Below, one piece after another: positions 22,100-33,960 of a stretch of DNA of 64,000 nt (position 1 is its first letter; every line of letters starts with the position of its first letter). The notes under the pieces were generated by a model, which worked only from the letters and a program-made list of their open reading frames with translations, was not told the origin of the DNA and searched no databases. The position numbers and the translations under genes were made by a program. The DNA comes from Massospora cicadina. Taxonomy: Eukaryota > Entomophthoromycota > Entomophthoromycetes > Entomophthorales > Entomophthoraceae. The DNA lies in assembly GCA_022478985.1 (NCBI GenBank), contig JAKSZP010009527.1, positions 1-64,000 of the forward strand, given 5' to 3'.

Positions 22100-23720
22100 G
22101 AAAGCTAATACTTACTTAAGACGGAGAGTATAAATAAGCTTTTTAGCTGTCATGGGATAGATTTCATTAATGGACTATAGGGTGTGAACATGATGAATTG
22201 GTCGGATCAGCAAAGCAATAACCTGGTCAGCATTGTTAGATATCAATAACCTCAGGGCACCCATAAATTGATTAAGATGGGTTTCTTGTAGGATCAGGGC
22301 TTTATTTTTCATTCAAGGTTAATCTGAACCGGTACACCTACTTCCAACAGGGGCTCCTAGGACATAATAACCAACTTCTCATAACCCCCTTCAGACTCAT
22401 CATCTGAAGGGTTGTCCACATGTATTAGGTGAATGCTGGAATAGCAGTTGGAGGTGGAGGCCATAACTTTAGTAGCTGGGGCCCATCCGCAGCATTGATA
22501 CTTGAGGAGCAGGAGGCTTAGCTTGAGCAGCCTTTTCTTTGAGCCCATGGTTGTTAAGAGCAATTGTCACCAAAGGGAGAGGTTTGAGTTTACTCATAGC
22601 TACAGGTTTTATATTAGAGGTGGCTAGAGAATATAGCATCGTAGAGGTGGATTCTTTAACCCCACCAGCTTTGAGCTGATCAGTGTCTGTGAGCCTTGGG
22701 GAAACAGATGGTTTAGCTTTAGCGATTTTTCCTTAAACCCATTGTTGGTGGGGGTGAATGTCACCTGATAAAGGGGTTTAGGCTTAGGATAAGGCTTTAG
22801 AACCATTTGAATAGGCATGTTAGATGGCATAAGCTGATCGTGGTGACAAGATGAGGGTTGGGAGCGTTGCCCCAAGGACGAGGATGCACTCTGATTTACT
22901 GGTGTGGGAACCTCAGGTTGGCTGGGCCATTTAAGATCAGGTTTGAGCTGCACCGCCAGTGCTGGGCTCAGAGTAGTAATCCGCATAGGGGTCAACATAG
23001 CCTCTATCATTGGGCTGCAGTTGAGCACTCATCAATGTCCAAACCAGGGGGTTCATCACAGCTTCGTTGGTTATTGCACAAGTATACAAATCAGCAACAT
23101 CTAAAAAGGTTTCTTTTATGTCAGACGTTTTTAAAAAGTTCATTTTTCGGAAATGATATGCCAAGCTAAATAAGGTTGGGAAGCTAACCCAGATAACCTA
23201 GCTGCGATGGCATCATCCAGGTTTAGCATGTTAGATGCTGACAACCTCTGAGCAGCAAGATAGAATTGGTAAGCAAACTGCAGTGATCCGTTCACCTTCA
23301 TACATACTAAAGCGCATAAAAGCCATTCTTTCCCTAGTTATACTCTGTTTGGATTCAGATTACGCTATAAGAGCTTCTTCAAAATTGGCCCAGGTTTGTA
23401 TAGTATCCATGTAAGGAACCACCAGATCTTTGGCTAAGCGACTTAAACAAGAAAGGATGTTCTTAACCTATCTGGTGGGTAATCGCCCCTTCCATGGCTG
23501 CTTCATAAACATATAAGAACGAAGCCTTACTACCCTCGCCAGGGGGTGAACTTATCCTACAAGCGACATTTGTTTGGCGCTCTCAAGCTTTTTAAGTCTT
23601 GATATAAAGCTTGCTAGTTGTTGTTCAAGGGCAACTAGCTGGGGCTTAACGGCAGAGGGGAGGTTTCAAAAATTCTTCACCCCAACACCCTACATTTTTG
23701 GTAAGTTATTGTGGTGTGCT
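22100..23720 (-). pseudogene. Element G gag
   Basis: The frame 23,164-22,937 reads MAYHFRKMNFLKTSDIKETF and DVADLYTCAITNEAVMNPLV. It matches H's CHFQNISDLKEALVDVDDF. Proline-rich pieces follow (PKPYPKPKPL near 22,780). I see no clear CCHC knuckle. It would form the capsid-like particle. Confidence 0.65.
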
Positions 23721-23721
23721 A

Positions 23722-23740
23722 CACTGTAGTGAGCACTACA
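23722..23740 (-). other. Element G primer binding site (decayed)
   Basis: Directly after the 5' LTR, the minus strand reads tgtagtgctcactacagtg. Elements D and H have tggtgctcactacagggg at this place. Confidence 0.7.
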
Positions 23741-25250
23741 TGTTAAATTTAGGATTGTCAGACATTTGCCCTATCAGCTGCAAAGGAAGAATGTCTTGGG
23801 TCAAAATTAGTTGAAATGGGGAAATGTCAGTCATTTACAAGTTTACAATGAACCTAAGAGCGATTTAAATAACAATAATGATTTCATTGACTAAAAGACC
23901 TTGGTCAATTCTCAGTTAACCCCACAAATTGGGGTAACACGATTATAATAAATACTAGGCAAAAACCATAAAGTCAAGCCGTCAGATTTCTTTGGCCATG
24001 CAGCAGACCCTGGGGCGTCCATCAAATGTTACTCCCCCAGCCACAACCAGGTCCCTTCATGCACCTAAGCGGGTACTATCCCCTTTTATATTCATGGCAG
24101 GGGTCCCCTGAGGTAAAATAATTTCCTCTGATGGGGATTGGATGAAGCTCATTAAAACATTAAAACATGGGCATGTAATGCCATGTGTTAATTACTCATC
24201 CATCGTACAGCCCAGGAAAAGTGTGTATTCTGAACTTTGATAGGCTGCTTTTTCATATTTCCTAATTTGGACAGTAACAAGCTGTTCTGAATTTACTATT
24301 GAATTTCCTCCAACTTTTAATACAGTTAATATGGATTGGTCAGATATCGAGGGGACCATTTTTTCCTTGTTATCCCCATGCTACTAATAAAAACAATAGA
24401 AACCCAAGTTTTATAGTAGTGCCAATTTTTTTATTTTATAAAAACCCTTTGTGAAATCCAGCAGTGTAAGCACCAGCAAGCAACAATAGACTGGATTCCT
24501 ACAAGGATAGGATAATCTTTCTTGGGTGCATGAAATCCTAAATTACAACAAAGAGAGGATTAAAACACTTAATTAAATAAATTAAATAGATACTAAAAAC
24601 TTTGATGTTGTAGCTTAGTATAGTTTTATTAAGTATCGAAGGGTAATGAAAAAACAAACCCTTTGATATCTGACAAGTCAGTATTTAGAATTTGTATTGA
24701 GGGTGGAAGGGAATTTAATGATAAATTTGAAATGACTTTTTACAGTCTGAATAAGAATATGTGAATTCAGACTATTGAAGCTCAGAAAACTCGCTTCACC
24801 TTGGCTGTATGACAGATGGGTAGTAATTTTCAGCAAGACGTGCCTTTGGGGTAATGATTTGATAAATTTCAGCCAATCCCCATTAGCTAAGATTTCCCTT
24901 GGGGGACCTCCACCATGCCTATAAAAGAGGGTGGTTCCTGCTTAGGGTTTGAAAGGACTGGACGTGGCAGGGGGAGAAACCGCTAATGGACACTCTGGGT
25001 TCCCTCACATGGTTGGGGCAATTCAACTGCCCAACTATAAGCTTTTTACCCATTTAGTATTCATATTAGTGTACCCCAATTTTCAGGGTTCCACTGAGAA
25101 TTGGCTAGGGTTTTTTGGCTGATAAAATCATGTGTATCTTTTTAATCACCCTTTAGCATCAGAAACTTGTAATTGTCTGACTTTTCCCAGCATCAACCCA
25201 TTTTGACCCAAATCATTCTTTCTTGGAGCTGTGAGGGCAAATGTCCAAGA
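23741..25250 (-). repeat. Element G 5' LTR, split by solo LTR S
   Basis: Pieces 23,741-23,755 and 24,509-25,250. Joined, the start reads TGTTAAATTTAGGATAGGATA, matching TGTTGGATTTAAGATAGGATA of the left LTR. The terminal TGACA has decayed to CAAGA. Confidence 0.9.
23756..24503 (+). repeat. Solo LTR S (H family) inside G's LTR
   Basis: TGTCAGACATTTGCC...GGATTCCTACA, 748 bp. It resembles the 5' LTR of H (44,420-45,180) in the same plus orientation. Perfect target duplications aggat lie at 23,751-23,755 and 24,504-24,508. Confidence 0.9.
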
Positions 25251-25255
25251 ACGCT

Positions 25256-25653
25256 CGCTGCTCCGTTCTATTTCTTACTAATAACCTCCCCTTTTAATCT
25301 TCCCATATCGCTGATATCTAAGCAACATTGGGCATTACAGATTCTTCTGCTTAGACTATTTGTTCCGCCATTTTCACATTGGTTATGACATAGTACACTA
25401 TTTAGTAAATTCTAAATTGCTTTTTTTGAGGAGATCTACTCAGTATTTGTCATATTTCAGTATCTCATCATTTGTTGTTTATCAACATCACCTTATCTCC
25501 TGATTCAGAGGCGATCAGATATATCCTTTTCAACCCAATAATGCCTCATCCTAAGGCGCTCAAATAATCGTAACTCATAATCAAGATTAGTGGATTCTAC
25601 CCATTCTGACGTAATAATTAAGGTTTATTGCCAGTCATATCAGAATCATGACA
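25256..25653 (-). repeat. Element F 3' LTR, piece 3
   Basis: Matches 38,613-39,010 (catatcgctgatatct, cctgattcagagg, gtcatat-agaatcat-aca). A complement of the polypurine tract motif (ccacttgactgg) follows. Confidence 0.9.
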
Positions 25654-25659
25654 TTAAAC

Positions 25660-26920
25660 CACTTGACTGGACGATAAAGATCCTATAATTATGCAAGAAG
25701 GAACTTTACATGCACTATGTTAATGATCTGACTGCTCGCAGGGTTCTTGAAAGTATAGGCATCCACACCAGTTTTCTCAATTACTTTGAATGGCCCAAAC
25801 CAGATGCTGGCCAATTTGTGCTTCCACCCAAACCCATGTTGATCATGGAATATTACCATGTCACCAACTTAAAGCTGAGTTATCCCACTACACCATACCT
25901 TATCAGCAGCCTGATTCTTTACTTCTTGGCTAATCTGAATGAGTATGCTTCAGTTGCAGTTAATCAGCGTAAATGTTAAGTTGGTCAAGCAGCATTGAGG
26001 ATCTGTTACACCAGTCTCTTCCACGCAGGCATAGAGCAGTGCAGGTAGAGTTGGGAGCCACCCATATAGTAACTTAGATGGAACTTTTCTCGTTGCCAAG
26101 TTATAACTAATGTTGTAAGTGAAGAAAGCGGTGGAAAGGAGGGTACTCCAATAAGAGGGTCTATCCAATACCAGCTCCTAGAGTATATTAACCAGTGTCC
26201 CATTGACCCATTTGACCATACCATTAGATTCTGGGTGAAAAGGGGTCGTTAGAACCCCGGAGATCCCCAAAAGTTCATTGAGCTTGGGTAAGAAATGTGA
26301 GGTGAAGTTGGTCCCGCTATCAGTAAGGATGAACTGAGGACAACCATGTCCCTGAGTTATACATTCCATCACAAACTTAGCCACAGTGACTGCCCCAATT
26401 GCATATTGCCCATGCCTCAACCCACTTGGTCAAATGGTCAATCACCACCAGAATATACTTGGACCAGTTTTTTCCAGTTGGCTGAGGCCCCACCACATCA
26501 ATAGAAACCGTATGCCAAGAAAAGCGAGGTTTCACTAACTGGTATGAAGTCATTTGGCGGAATGGCTTCTCTACATGGCACTGGTGGCAGCAGGAGATGT
26601 TTCAAGAACATCAATTCCTTGTTTTCCCAGTAGTACCGCAGTCACAACATTTCCAAGGTCATGCGTAATCTACCATGTTTGACTGCTCAGTGTGTGCTCA
26701 TAATGATATTTGGTCATGAGGAAGATATTGTCATATTCACAATAGTGTCCCCTATCCGCTTGTACAACTCACCTTTCCTCTAGGATGTATTGGCCCTAAT
26801 TCTATCTAATAACTTAACGACTTGGTGCAGTTCATCATCATATTTCCCGCTGAGTATCTTGTCAAAAATTACATCACTGAGATCTACCTCAAAGGCAAAG
26901 GTTGCAATCTTGATAAGCAA
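25660..26920 (-). pseudogene. Element F integrase
   Basis: Minus frame 26,420-26,178 reads [20 protein letters not shown] (second Asp) and [20 protein letters not shown]. The catalytic Glu and next Arg are Lys and Trp, the same pair of changes as in C. The first Asp is in the VSID segment near 26,500. TAFFTYNISYNLATRKVPSK (26,140-26,080) and a GPY/F-like tail follow toward 25,700. Stops break the frame. Confidence 0.83.
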
Positions 26921-26929
26921 TTAGCGTTT

Positions 26930-27380
26930 TAGTGTTTTACTACAGGTCAGTGAAAGATTTTAAAATTTGTAAGCCTGCACTTAATAGCCCATAGGCTAGA
27001 CGCCCCTCAGGCTCTTGGAGGTTCTGCACTCAGCACACCAACGCATGGTCTGTTAAAATTTTAAACTTTACCCCATGCAAATATACCCTGAATCGCTTTT
27101 ATGCATATATCACCACTAAGCACTCCCACTCAGTCATGGTGTAATTGCAATTGTGGCAGTTCAAGCTATGACTGCAGTATGCAACTGGATGCTCCTCTCC
27201 CTCATAGTCTTTTTATAATAGAAATGCCCCAATGGCGGTAAGTGAAGCATCCATCTGAACAACTAGCTCTTTTTCAAAGTTCATGTAATGTAGCACCGGC
27301 GCACTGATTAGTGCTGTTCATAGTTATAAATGAACATTTCTAACGTTTTGTTTAGTCAAATTCAGCATTATTTTAAGTAA
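26930..27380 (-). pseudogene. Element F RNase H remnant
   Basis: By position and by nucleotide similarity to D (31,680-32,035) this is the RNase H gene. The strand carries counterparts of NFxKxLVVQMDASLTAIGAF and of the closing part near 27,000. Frames are badly broken and no long ORF remains. Confidence 0.6.
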
Positions 27381-27399
27381 ATCAAACTTTGGTCCTCAA

Positions 27400-28870
27400 A
27401 TAGAGCTGAAGTTGGGGATAAAGCATCAGTAGTAACCAACCATCAAAAACTCCTGTATGATGCATCTGATGCTTGGTGGGGACATTTTATGAAAAGCTTC
27501 CACCTTGGCTGGTTGAGGCTTAAGATACTTTGCATCTGTTGGATTTTGGATGAGGAGATGTTCGCTGGGGCTTTTTCCCCTAAAATCCAACTAATAGGAG
27601 AATGAAACCAATGATATTAATAAAACAAATAAACCAAAAAAACTAGAAAGTTGGTGTTTTTATATATTTTTTAGTCCTTGCTGGAGGTAAGAAATGAACC
27701 CCATTAATAAGTCAATACTTAGGATTTGGAGTGTCAAGGCTCAAAGTTAAGATTGTTTAGTTAATTCTGTGTTAGGTAATATGGGTGGTGAACCTGTTGG
27801 CTCTTTCAAAAGCCTCACTTAATTTTGATGAAATGGTTAATGAAGGCAGATAAGATAAGTCTGTGCTGTAAGATCTTAATGTATTTCACCCAATCAGTGT
27901 ATTGGTTAAATTTTTCACTTGGTTGGATCTCTCTGACCCTAAAAAAGGGACCAGTTTCCGCGGTGTAAGCTGTACTAAAATATAAGTGACCTGGAGAGTA
28001 TCTTCCAATGAACTCCTCAAACTCAGCTAATGATTCAGTGCAATTTAATTTCCAAAACTCATTTTGTGTGCCCCATTATTATTAGAAATGTTACCCAGAT
28101 CAAGGGGTTCCACTGAGAATCAACCAGGGTCTGTTGGCCGATTTATTATATCATTCACCTTAAAACCTTTTTTTGATACATCAGACTTGTAAAAGTCTGA
28201 CAGCATCTACCACAAAGCCAAGGTACTCCATCTGTTCCTTAAAAAATGATATTTCCGAGTTTGATCTTGATGTTGGCCCCAGCTAGCTTGCGGAATACCT
28301 CCTCCAAATGGCTAAGGTTATCAGAGAACGTGTAGAAGAATACATTGATTTCATCAAGGTACATGAGGACACATGACAACTTAAGGTCGCCAAGGATAGT
28401 GTTCACCACCAGTTGGAATATAGCTGGGGCGTTACACAGCCCTTGGGGTATACAGGTCAGTTGAAAAAACCCCTTGGACGTGATTATGGTGCATTTCTCC
28501 TGTTCCACCTTGGGTGACTAGATTTACCAAAAATTGGATATAAAATTGATCACTGAGAAGTAACGAGCTCCCTAACCAATCTAAAGCATTGTTAATCCGC
28601 ATCAAGGGGTATAGGTCCTTCTTGGTGATACTATTGAGATTCCAGTAATCTTTACTATGCAGTTGGTGCCGTCCTCTTTTTTAACAATCATAATAGGCGA
28701 AGCCCATGGACTTTTTGACGCTTCAAGAATCCCTTTCTCCAGCAGCTTTTCGATTTCATTGGTAACTACTTCTTCAGCTGCCCTTGACTGGCGAATTGGA
28801 CGGTACCTGATGTGAGGATGATCCCCAGTGTCCAATTGATGTACCACCATCCTTGCACACCCTAAATCAT
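27400..28870 (-). pseudogene. Element F reverse transcriptase, split by solo LTR Q
   Basis: Frame 28,850-28,602 reads HQLDTGDHPHIRYRPIRQSR, EEVVTNEIEKLLEKGILEAS and SPWASPIMIVKKEDGT. Frame 28,508-28,239 reads FFQLTCIPQGLCNAPAIFQL and SCVLMYLDEINVFF. The catalytic box is YLDE (28,350-28,361) rather than YxDD. The thumb segment YLGFVVDA is interrupted by Q and continues LKPQPAKVEAFHKMSPPS at 27,530 leftward. Confidence 0.85.
27537..28202 (-). repeat. Solo LTR Q (G-related) inside F's RT gene
   Basis: TGTTGGATTTTGGATGAGG...AAGTCTGACA, 666 bp. Perfect target duplications gcatc lie at 27,532-27,536 and 28,203-28,207. Start, end and internal parts (ggttccactgagaat) resemble G's LTR. The host protein reads through cleanly when it is removed. 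Confidence 0.9.
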
Positions 28871-28969
28871 GAATGTCAGCAGCAAAGATCTACTTGTATA
28901 TTTAGAAATTAAGGCTTCCGCCTGATCTTTCTGGTCTTCCAATAACCCCATTAAATTAACATGATACAA

Positions 28970-29300
28970 CCGCCATTACACTGAGCTGCAGTTTAATGGA
29001 CAGAGCAAAGTCATCCAGAGACTCAACCTTGTGAGCCCAAAAGACCTTATCAACTGGGTTAAATGTAGATACGCAACTATTTGGTGCTGGCGGATTTGCA
29101 TTGGCTTGTTCTGGAAGTTTGCCACCAAGAACTTGATCTCCCCGTGTACCAGGAATATAATGTCTGATGCCATGTGGGGCTCAAGCCATGATTGCTGATA
29201 GGGCTAAATGACTTCCTCTTAGAGCCCAGCATGCACTTCCACCTTTAACTTGATGCTTATTATTACTTTGTGTCTGGAGGGGATAGATATAGGACAGCGG
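28970..29300 (-). pseudogene. Element F dUTPase-like domain remnant
   Basis: Minus strand reads SIKLKVEVHAGL, EEVI, then SWLEPHMASDIIFLVHGEIK and FLVANFQNKPMQIRQHQIVA, YLHL. It aligns with D (32,940-33,280), where the dUTPase pattern is clearer. The catalytic Asp position of motif III is Phe or Leu here. It lies between protease and RT. Confidence 0.6.
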
Positions 29301-29379
29301 CTCTAAGCGGTAGCCCTTGGTATTCATATATTTGATGGGGAAGGGCCCAGGTTTTTCTCTTAAGTTGATGGTATTGAAC

Positions 29380-29901
29380 TGGAACCACCCTGTCACTATA
29401 GACAAGGTTGATATGTCCCATATGCACTGAGTCCGTTAGCTCTCCACTGGAGGTAAAATAAATTGGGATCCGCTGCCCCAAACTCTCAAAAGTCTCCTCC
29501 ATCATATTGATGACAGCACCATAGTGTCACATAAAAACGGTTCCAAACAACAGGTCATAATTGCTGTTTGGTAACATTACCTCTGTGTCTACAATAACAA
29601 TTGATCCAAACTGCAAGGGAGCGCACTGTAAGCTCCCTCAGAGACCATGTTTTCTGCTCCAGTTGTCCCATATACAACACGATGTTCCACGTCAGGCTTT
29701 AGTGTCAACTTTGCCACCAACTTATTGAAAACTATATCAACTGAAGCGCTCATATATATTATAGCATGAACTTGGGTTTTTACTAAAATAATGTCACAGT
29801 AGGTACGCCCCAAGTATGATGAATATAACTGTTCACTAAATGAACATAAAATGATCGCCTTTTTATAGGAAGCTCATAATATCCACAATGACTTTAAAGT
29901 A
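29380..29901 (-). pseudogene. Element F aspartic protease, cut by element D
   Basis: Frame 29,813-29,589 reads AIIYMSASVDIVFNKLVAKL, TLKPDVEHRVVYGTTGAENM and SEGAYSALPCS. D has AIIDMGAPVNIVSTQLVAKL at the same place; the catalytic Asp is Tyr in F. Upstream TYCDIILV ends near 29,840. Across the D insertion the minus frame continues with the gag-protease linker VDITLPVDAIVKLC at 37,150-37,100. Confidence 0.82.
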
Positions 29902-30380
29902 TGTTAATTTCTTGGCGTCTGGGTCCGCTGTCACTGAGTTGGATTCGCACAGGGTATAGCCACTGAGCAACCCAATCAAAAGATATGAGGATTGCCGATT
30001 CTTATAATAAAACTAAATAAAAAATATATGGAGCTATTGCCCCTTATTTCTTCCTTTATTTTTAGATGTCTCACAGACCGTTCTGCACTTCTTCTTCCTT
30101 CTAAAAGACTATCCCCTTTTAATCTTCCATCAGGCTCTTTATACCTCGATTCCCCAGCCAGATGTATCCTCAGCTTGGTATCTTTTATTCATCTTCCTTT
30201 TTTGAGTTGCTCTCATTTGCATCAAATTTTGGCATGGTTCCTCTCAATTTTCCAAATGTTCCCATTTTGCTTGATTATAATTCGTGTATCCTCTTTTTGT
30301 AAATCTCAAGACTCATCTCAACTCCCCGGTGATCCACCAATATGGGTAGCGTATTGTCCAGTCATATCAACTCCCTGACA
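29902..30380 (-). repeat. Element D 3' LTR
   Basis: TGTTAATTTCTTGGCG...CTCCCTGACA. Next to it lies a run of 11 C (30,384-30,394), the complement of the polypurine tract. The first 280 bp are nearly identical to the other LTR, the last 200 bp are much diverged. Confidence 0.93.
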
Positions 30381-30399
30381 TTACCCCCCCCCCCTTTGA

Positions 30400-31380
30400 C
30401 TGGATGATAGGCTCTTAATGTTTGTACGCTCTAAGGAACTTAGCATGGAGGCAGTTGATAATCTGACCCCCAGCAGATTCCTTAATTGTGTAGACATCCA
30501 TACCAGTCTTCTCGATAATATCAAACAGGCTGACCCAAATGTTGGAGAGCTTATTCTTTCATACAAATCCATGCTGGTCGTGGACTAACACATAATCCCC
30601 TTCAGCGAACAATGGAAGTCCACTCCGGCGCTTCTGGTCATCCACCTGGTCATAAATTTTCTTAGCCAAGCTGGTGGAGTAGACTTCAGTTTGCAACTTG
30701 ATCAATGTATCCTTGAGTTGCCTCAGATATTGCTGAGGATTCACACCACCAGTGTCCTCTACGCATGAGTATAGCAAGGCAGGCAGGGCTGGATGCCGTC
30801 CATACAGCAGTTGAAAGAGACTCTTACCAGTGGCAGAATGATAGCTGATATTATAAGCGAACACAGCGAGTAGGTAGAAGAGCACTCCATTCCAAGTCCT
30901 GGTACATTATCAATTTTCAGAGTATGTTTACTAGGGCTCCATTAACTCGCTCCACCATCCCATTTGATTCTGGATGATAGGTGGTGGTCAAAACCCCGCA
31001 AATTGCCATCAACTCATTAACTTTGGCAGGATATGTAAAGTAAAGTGGGTTCTGTTGTCCGTCAGGATGAACTGCGGGCAGCCATACCGCTGTATAACAC
31101 ATTCCATAATAAATTTGGCAGTGGAGACCGCGCCCAGTCTCTAATAGCCCTGGCCTCCACCCATGGGTCAAATGATTGATGGTGACAACTATATACTTTG
31201 ATCAATTGGCACTAGTCAGCAGAGGTCCCACTACATCAATGGTAACGGTGTTCCATGCAAACTGGGGCTTCATTAATTGATAGGTGGTTTTCTTACGGAA
31301 AGGTTTTTCAACTTGATATTGATGGCAACAGCTAATATTTTCCAGTATGTCATAATGCATGCTTTCCCAGAAGTATCAGG
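30400..31380 (-). pseudogene. Element D integrase
   Basis: Minus frames read [12 protein letters not shown] (second Asp; DSGTNF changed to DNRTHF), [20 protein letters not shown] with the catalytic Glu kept (near 30,960), and VFAYNISYHSATGKSLFQLL (30,880-30,800). A GPY/F-side tail DQVDDQKRRSGLPLFAEGDY ends near 30,600. The first part, with GPLLTSAN, lies at 31,200-31,260. Stops and shifts break it. Confidence 0.85.
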
Positions 31381-31381
31381 G

Positions 31382-32035
31382 TCACAAAAACTCCAGTGTC
31401 TTCTGAAAACCACCATGGCCTACAGCCTGATGAGCATCCATAATTATTGAGGGTCTATTTGAAGGCTTAGGAAAATTCAGCATCAAGTCTCCAATCCACT
31501 TGTATAATTCTCCCCCTCGCATGAAGGTACCCTCCCTGAGTCTGTCTAACACCTTGATCACTTGCAGCGGCTCATCCTGGTATTTGTTCACCATCATTTT
31601 TTCATACATTATATCAGCCAGATCCGCTGTGATAGCAACTGTGGGCAATCGAGACAGACAATCCACGTTTTGATGTTTTGCCCCAGGTCAATGTAAGATC
31701 TCAAAATTTTAAGCTTGCAGCTTCAGAGCCCAACGTGCGAGCCATCCTTCCAGTTCATGCAGATTCTGTAGCCAGCGCAAGGAAGCATGATCTGTCACTA
31801 CTTGAAATCTTACCCCATGAAAATATACCCAAAATTGTTTATAAGCGTAGATCACAGCTAAACACTCCTGCTCAGTTATGGTGTAGCTTTGTTTGTAACA
31901 ATTCAAGCTCCGACTACAGAAGGCGATAGGATGTTCCACACCGTCATCATCCTTCTGGGATAATACTGCCCCAATAGCAGCTAAGGATGTGTCCATTTGT
32001 ACTATGAACGGCTTATTGAAGTTGGGGTAATGCAA
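31382..32035 (-). pseudogene. Element D RNase H and linker
   Basis: Frame 32,035-31,709 is 108 codons long: NFNKPFIVQMDTSLAAIGAV (catalytic Asp in QMDTS), YTITEQECLAVIYAYKQFWV, VTDHASLRWLQNLHELEGWL. Frame 31,666-31,382 is the linker: DCLSRLPTVAITADLADIMY to MDAHQAVGHGGFQKTLEFL, whose HxxxGHxG is the start of the integrase HHCC domain. Confidence 0.88.
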
Positions 32036-32870
32036 TAAGAAACACCTGAATGTCCCGCTTATTATCTGGCTGAGTCATCTTGCCTATTGCTTCCACTTTA
32101 GCTGGATGTGGTTTAAGCCCATTTGAATCCACAACAAAACCAAGGTATTCCAATTGCTCTTTAAAGAAATTTTACTTCTGAGGCTTAATTTTGATATTAG
32201 TGGGTGCGAGGTGCTGAAACAACTTGCTCCAAGTGGGCCAGATGCTCTGTGAACGTTCGCGAAAACACATTGATGTTGTTAAGGTAAACTAAGACACAAG
32301 ACAGCTTTAAATCACCTAAAATCTTATCCATGGCACGCTGGAATGTAGCTGGAGCATTACACAATCCTTGTGGCATGCGCGTTGGCTGGAACAACCCTCT
32401 TGCGGTGATGATCGCACATTATTCATGTTCCATTGGTGGCAAATCGATCTGCCAGTACCCCAAGATCAAATTCATGGCGGAAAAATAGTTTGCCCCACCC
32501 AATCGGTCTAACGCATTGTCAATCTGTGGAAGAAGGTAAGAATCCTTCTTTGTGATGTTATTGAGTTTATGATAGTCAATAACCTTCTGATTTGAGCCAT
32601 CCTTCTCCTTTACGATGAGCACAGGTGATGCCCAGAAACTGTTTGATGACTCTAGCATCCCTTGCTTGATAAGCTTATCCACTTCGTTGGAGACAACCTC
32701 TTCCACTGCTATAGAACGTCTAATAGGACATGAACAATGGGAGGGTGATCCCCCGTATCAATACAATGTACCACTCCTTGAGCGCACCCCAAGTCATGAT
32801 TGTTATTTGCAAAAGTATCGTGATACTTTTCAAATAATGCCATAGCCTTATCTTGCTAATCCGTCAGTAG
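32036..32870 (-). pseudogene. Element D reverse transcriptase
   Basis: Frame 32,706-32,419 reads EEVVSNEVDKLIKQGMLESS, FWASPVLIVKEKDGSNQKVI, DYHKLNNITKKDSYLLPQID and LGGANYFSAMNLILGYWQID. The first catalytic Asp (AMDL) is Asn. Frame 32,394-32,197 reads MPQGLCNAPATFQRAMDKIL and SCVLVYLNNINVFSRTF. The catalytic box is YLNN (32,275-32,286), with both Asp residues changed to Asn by G-to-A type changes. It should be inactive. Confidence 0.9.
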
Positions 32871-32939
32871 TCCCATGAGCGCTTCTTGCAGAACTACAGT
32901 CAGTATGCCAAATGAGGCGTGAGCCAGTAGTCCAAGATC

Positions 32940-33280
32940 TTCCCATGAGCCAAAGTCATGAATACGTCGAACTTCCCAATAGGGACGAAGTGTAGGTAAG
33001 CCACCACTTGGTGCCACCTAATCATTATTGTCTGCTTCTGTAGGTTCGCGAGCAGCACCTTCACCTCCCCATTCCCAGGAAACAATAGCCCTGGAGCCAT
33101 GTGTGGTTTGAGCCACGAGTGCTAATGAGGCGCCAGGATTTCTCCATACAGTCCCTTAGGTACTTTGATTTTGATCCCAGTCCCTATTATGTCCTGGTGT
33201 CCAGACGGTAAGTTTAAAGGGCGCGTTACTTGAAGTGGGATTTTTATACTCATATATTTGGTTGGGGAGGATTTTGGTCC
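32940..33280 (-). pseudogene. Element D dUTPase-like domain
   Basis: Minus strand reads LNLPSGHQDIIGTGIKIKVP, KGLYGEILAPH, a stop, then SWLKPHMAPGLLFPGNGEVK, VLLANLQKQTIMIRWHQVVA and YLHFVPIG. This follows the dUTPase pattern: PG, TGIxIxIPxGxYGxIxPRS (motif II), AGVIDxDYxGEVxVxLxN (motif III), GDRIAQLxxxP (motif IV). The motif III Asp is absent and motif V is not seen. It lies between protease and RT, unlike retroviral positions. If active, a dUTPase would hydrolyse dUTP and limit uracil in element cDNA. Confidence 0.72.
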
Positions 33281-33299
33281 GCTTTTTAAGTCACTGATA

Positions 33300-33960
33300 G
33301 CGAACAGAGATCACTCCATCACTGTATGCTAGATTGACTAGACCGGAGTGGACTGATCTGTTGGGATTCCACCAGAGGAAAAATATACTGAATTATGTTG
33401 GATGAACATAGTAAGGGTTTCTTCTGCCATATCTATCACAACGCCAAATTTCCTCATGAAAGCCACGCCAATTAACATATCATAGTGGTTATTTGGCAAG
33501 ACCACCACCAGAGCAGACACCTGGACTGACCCAAATCATAGGGGCAACGCGCTATATGTTCCTTCTGACACAGTGCTATGCGTTCCTGGCGTCTCATATA
33601 CTACTCTATGGTCCACATCTGGTTTCAACATAAGTTTAGCCACTAACTGGGTGGAGACTATGTTCACAGGCGCTCCCATGTCTATGATCGCGCGGATTTC
33701 TGTGTTTTGAATGAATATGTTGCAATAAGTACATTCCAAGTAAGAAGAATCATCAGAGTTTATTACTTGTACATTCAAGGGCCTTATGTTACTTAAAAAG
33801 GAAGAAATACCCTTGCTGACCTGAGGATACTCACTAGCGATTTTTTCCACTGGAATAGCTATGTTAACCTCTATTAAAGGAGCAACGTTCAGAGAATAAT
33901 CTGCTTTGCTGGTGCCAGTCTGTTCCAGTATCTGCCATGCATATGGTTTCTGCACATCTT
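33300..33960 (-). pseudogene. Element D aspartic protease
   Basis: Frame 33,955-33,536 reads VAPLIEVNIAIPVEKIASEY, then SSYLECTYCNIFIQNTEIRA and IIDMGAPVNIVSTQLVAKLM. The active-site Asp is kept but D-T-G reads D-M-G. Frame 33,520-33,338 continues PNNHYDMLIGVAFMRKFGVV. This is a full protease module in two frames. Confidence 0.85.

Larger units (their letters stand above)
17853..25250 (-). mobile_element. Element G: Ty3/gypsy element inserted in F's LTR
   Basis: LTRs are 760 bp (17,853-18,612) and 757 bp (23,741-25,250, after removing solo LTR S). Perfect target duplications acgct lie at 17,848-17,852 and 25,251-25,255. The minus strand reads gag, protease, dUTPase-like segment, RT, RNase H and integrase. 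Its proteins are close to those of element H on the other strand. Confidence 0.92.

Noticed and set aside
29992..30378. 128-codon frame on the plus strand, repeated in part at 36,701-36,964
   Set aside because: Lies entirely inside D's LTRs, antisense to the element; the repetition reflects the LTR pair, not a gene family.
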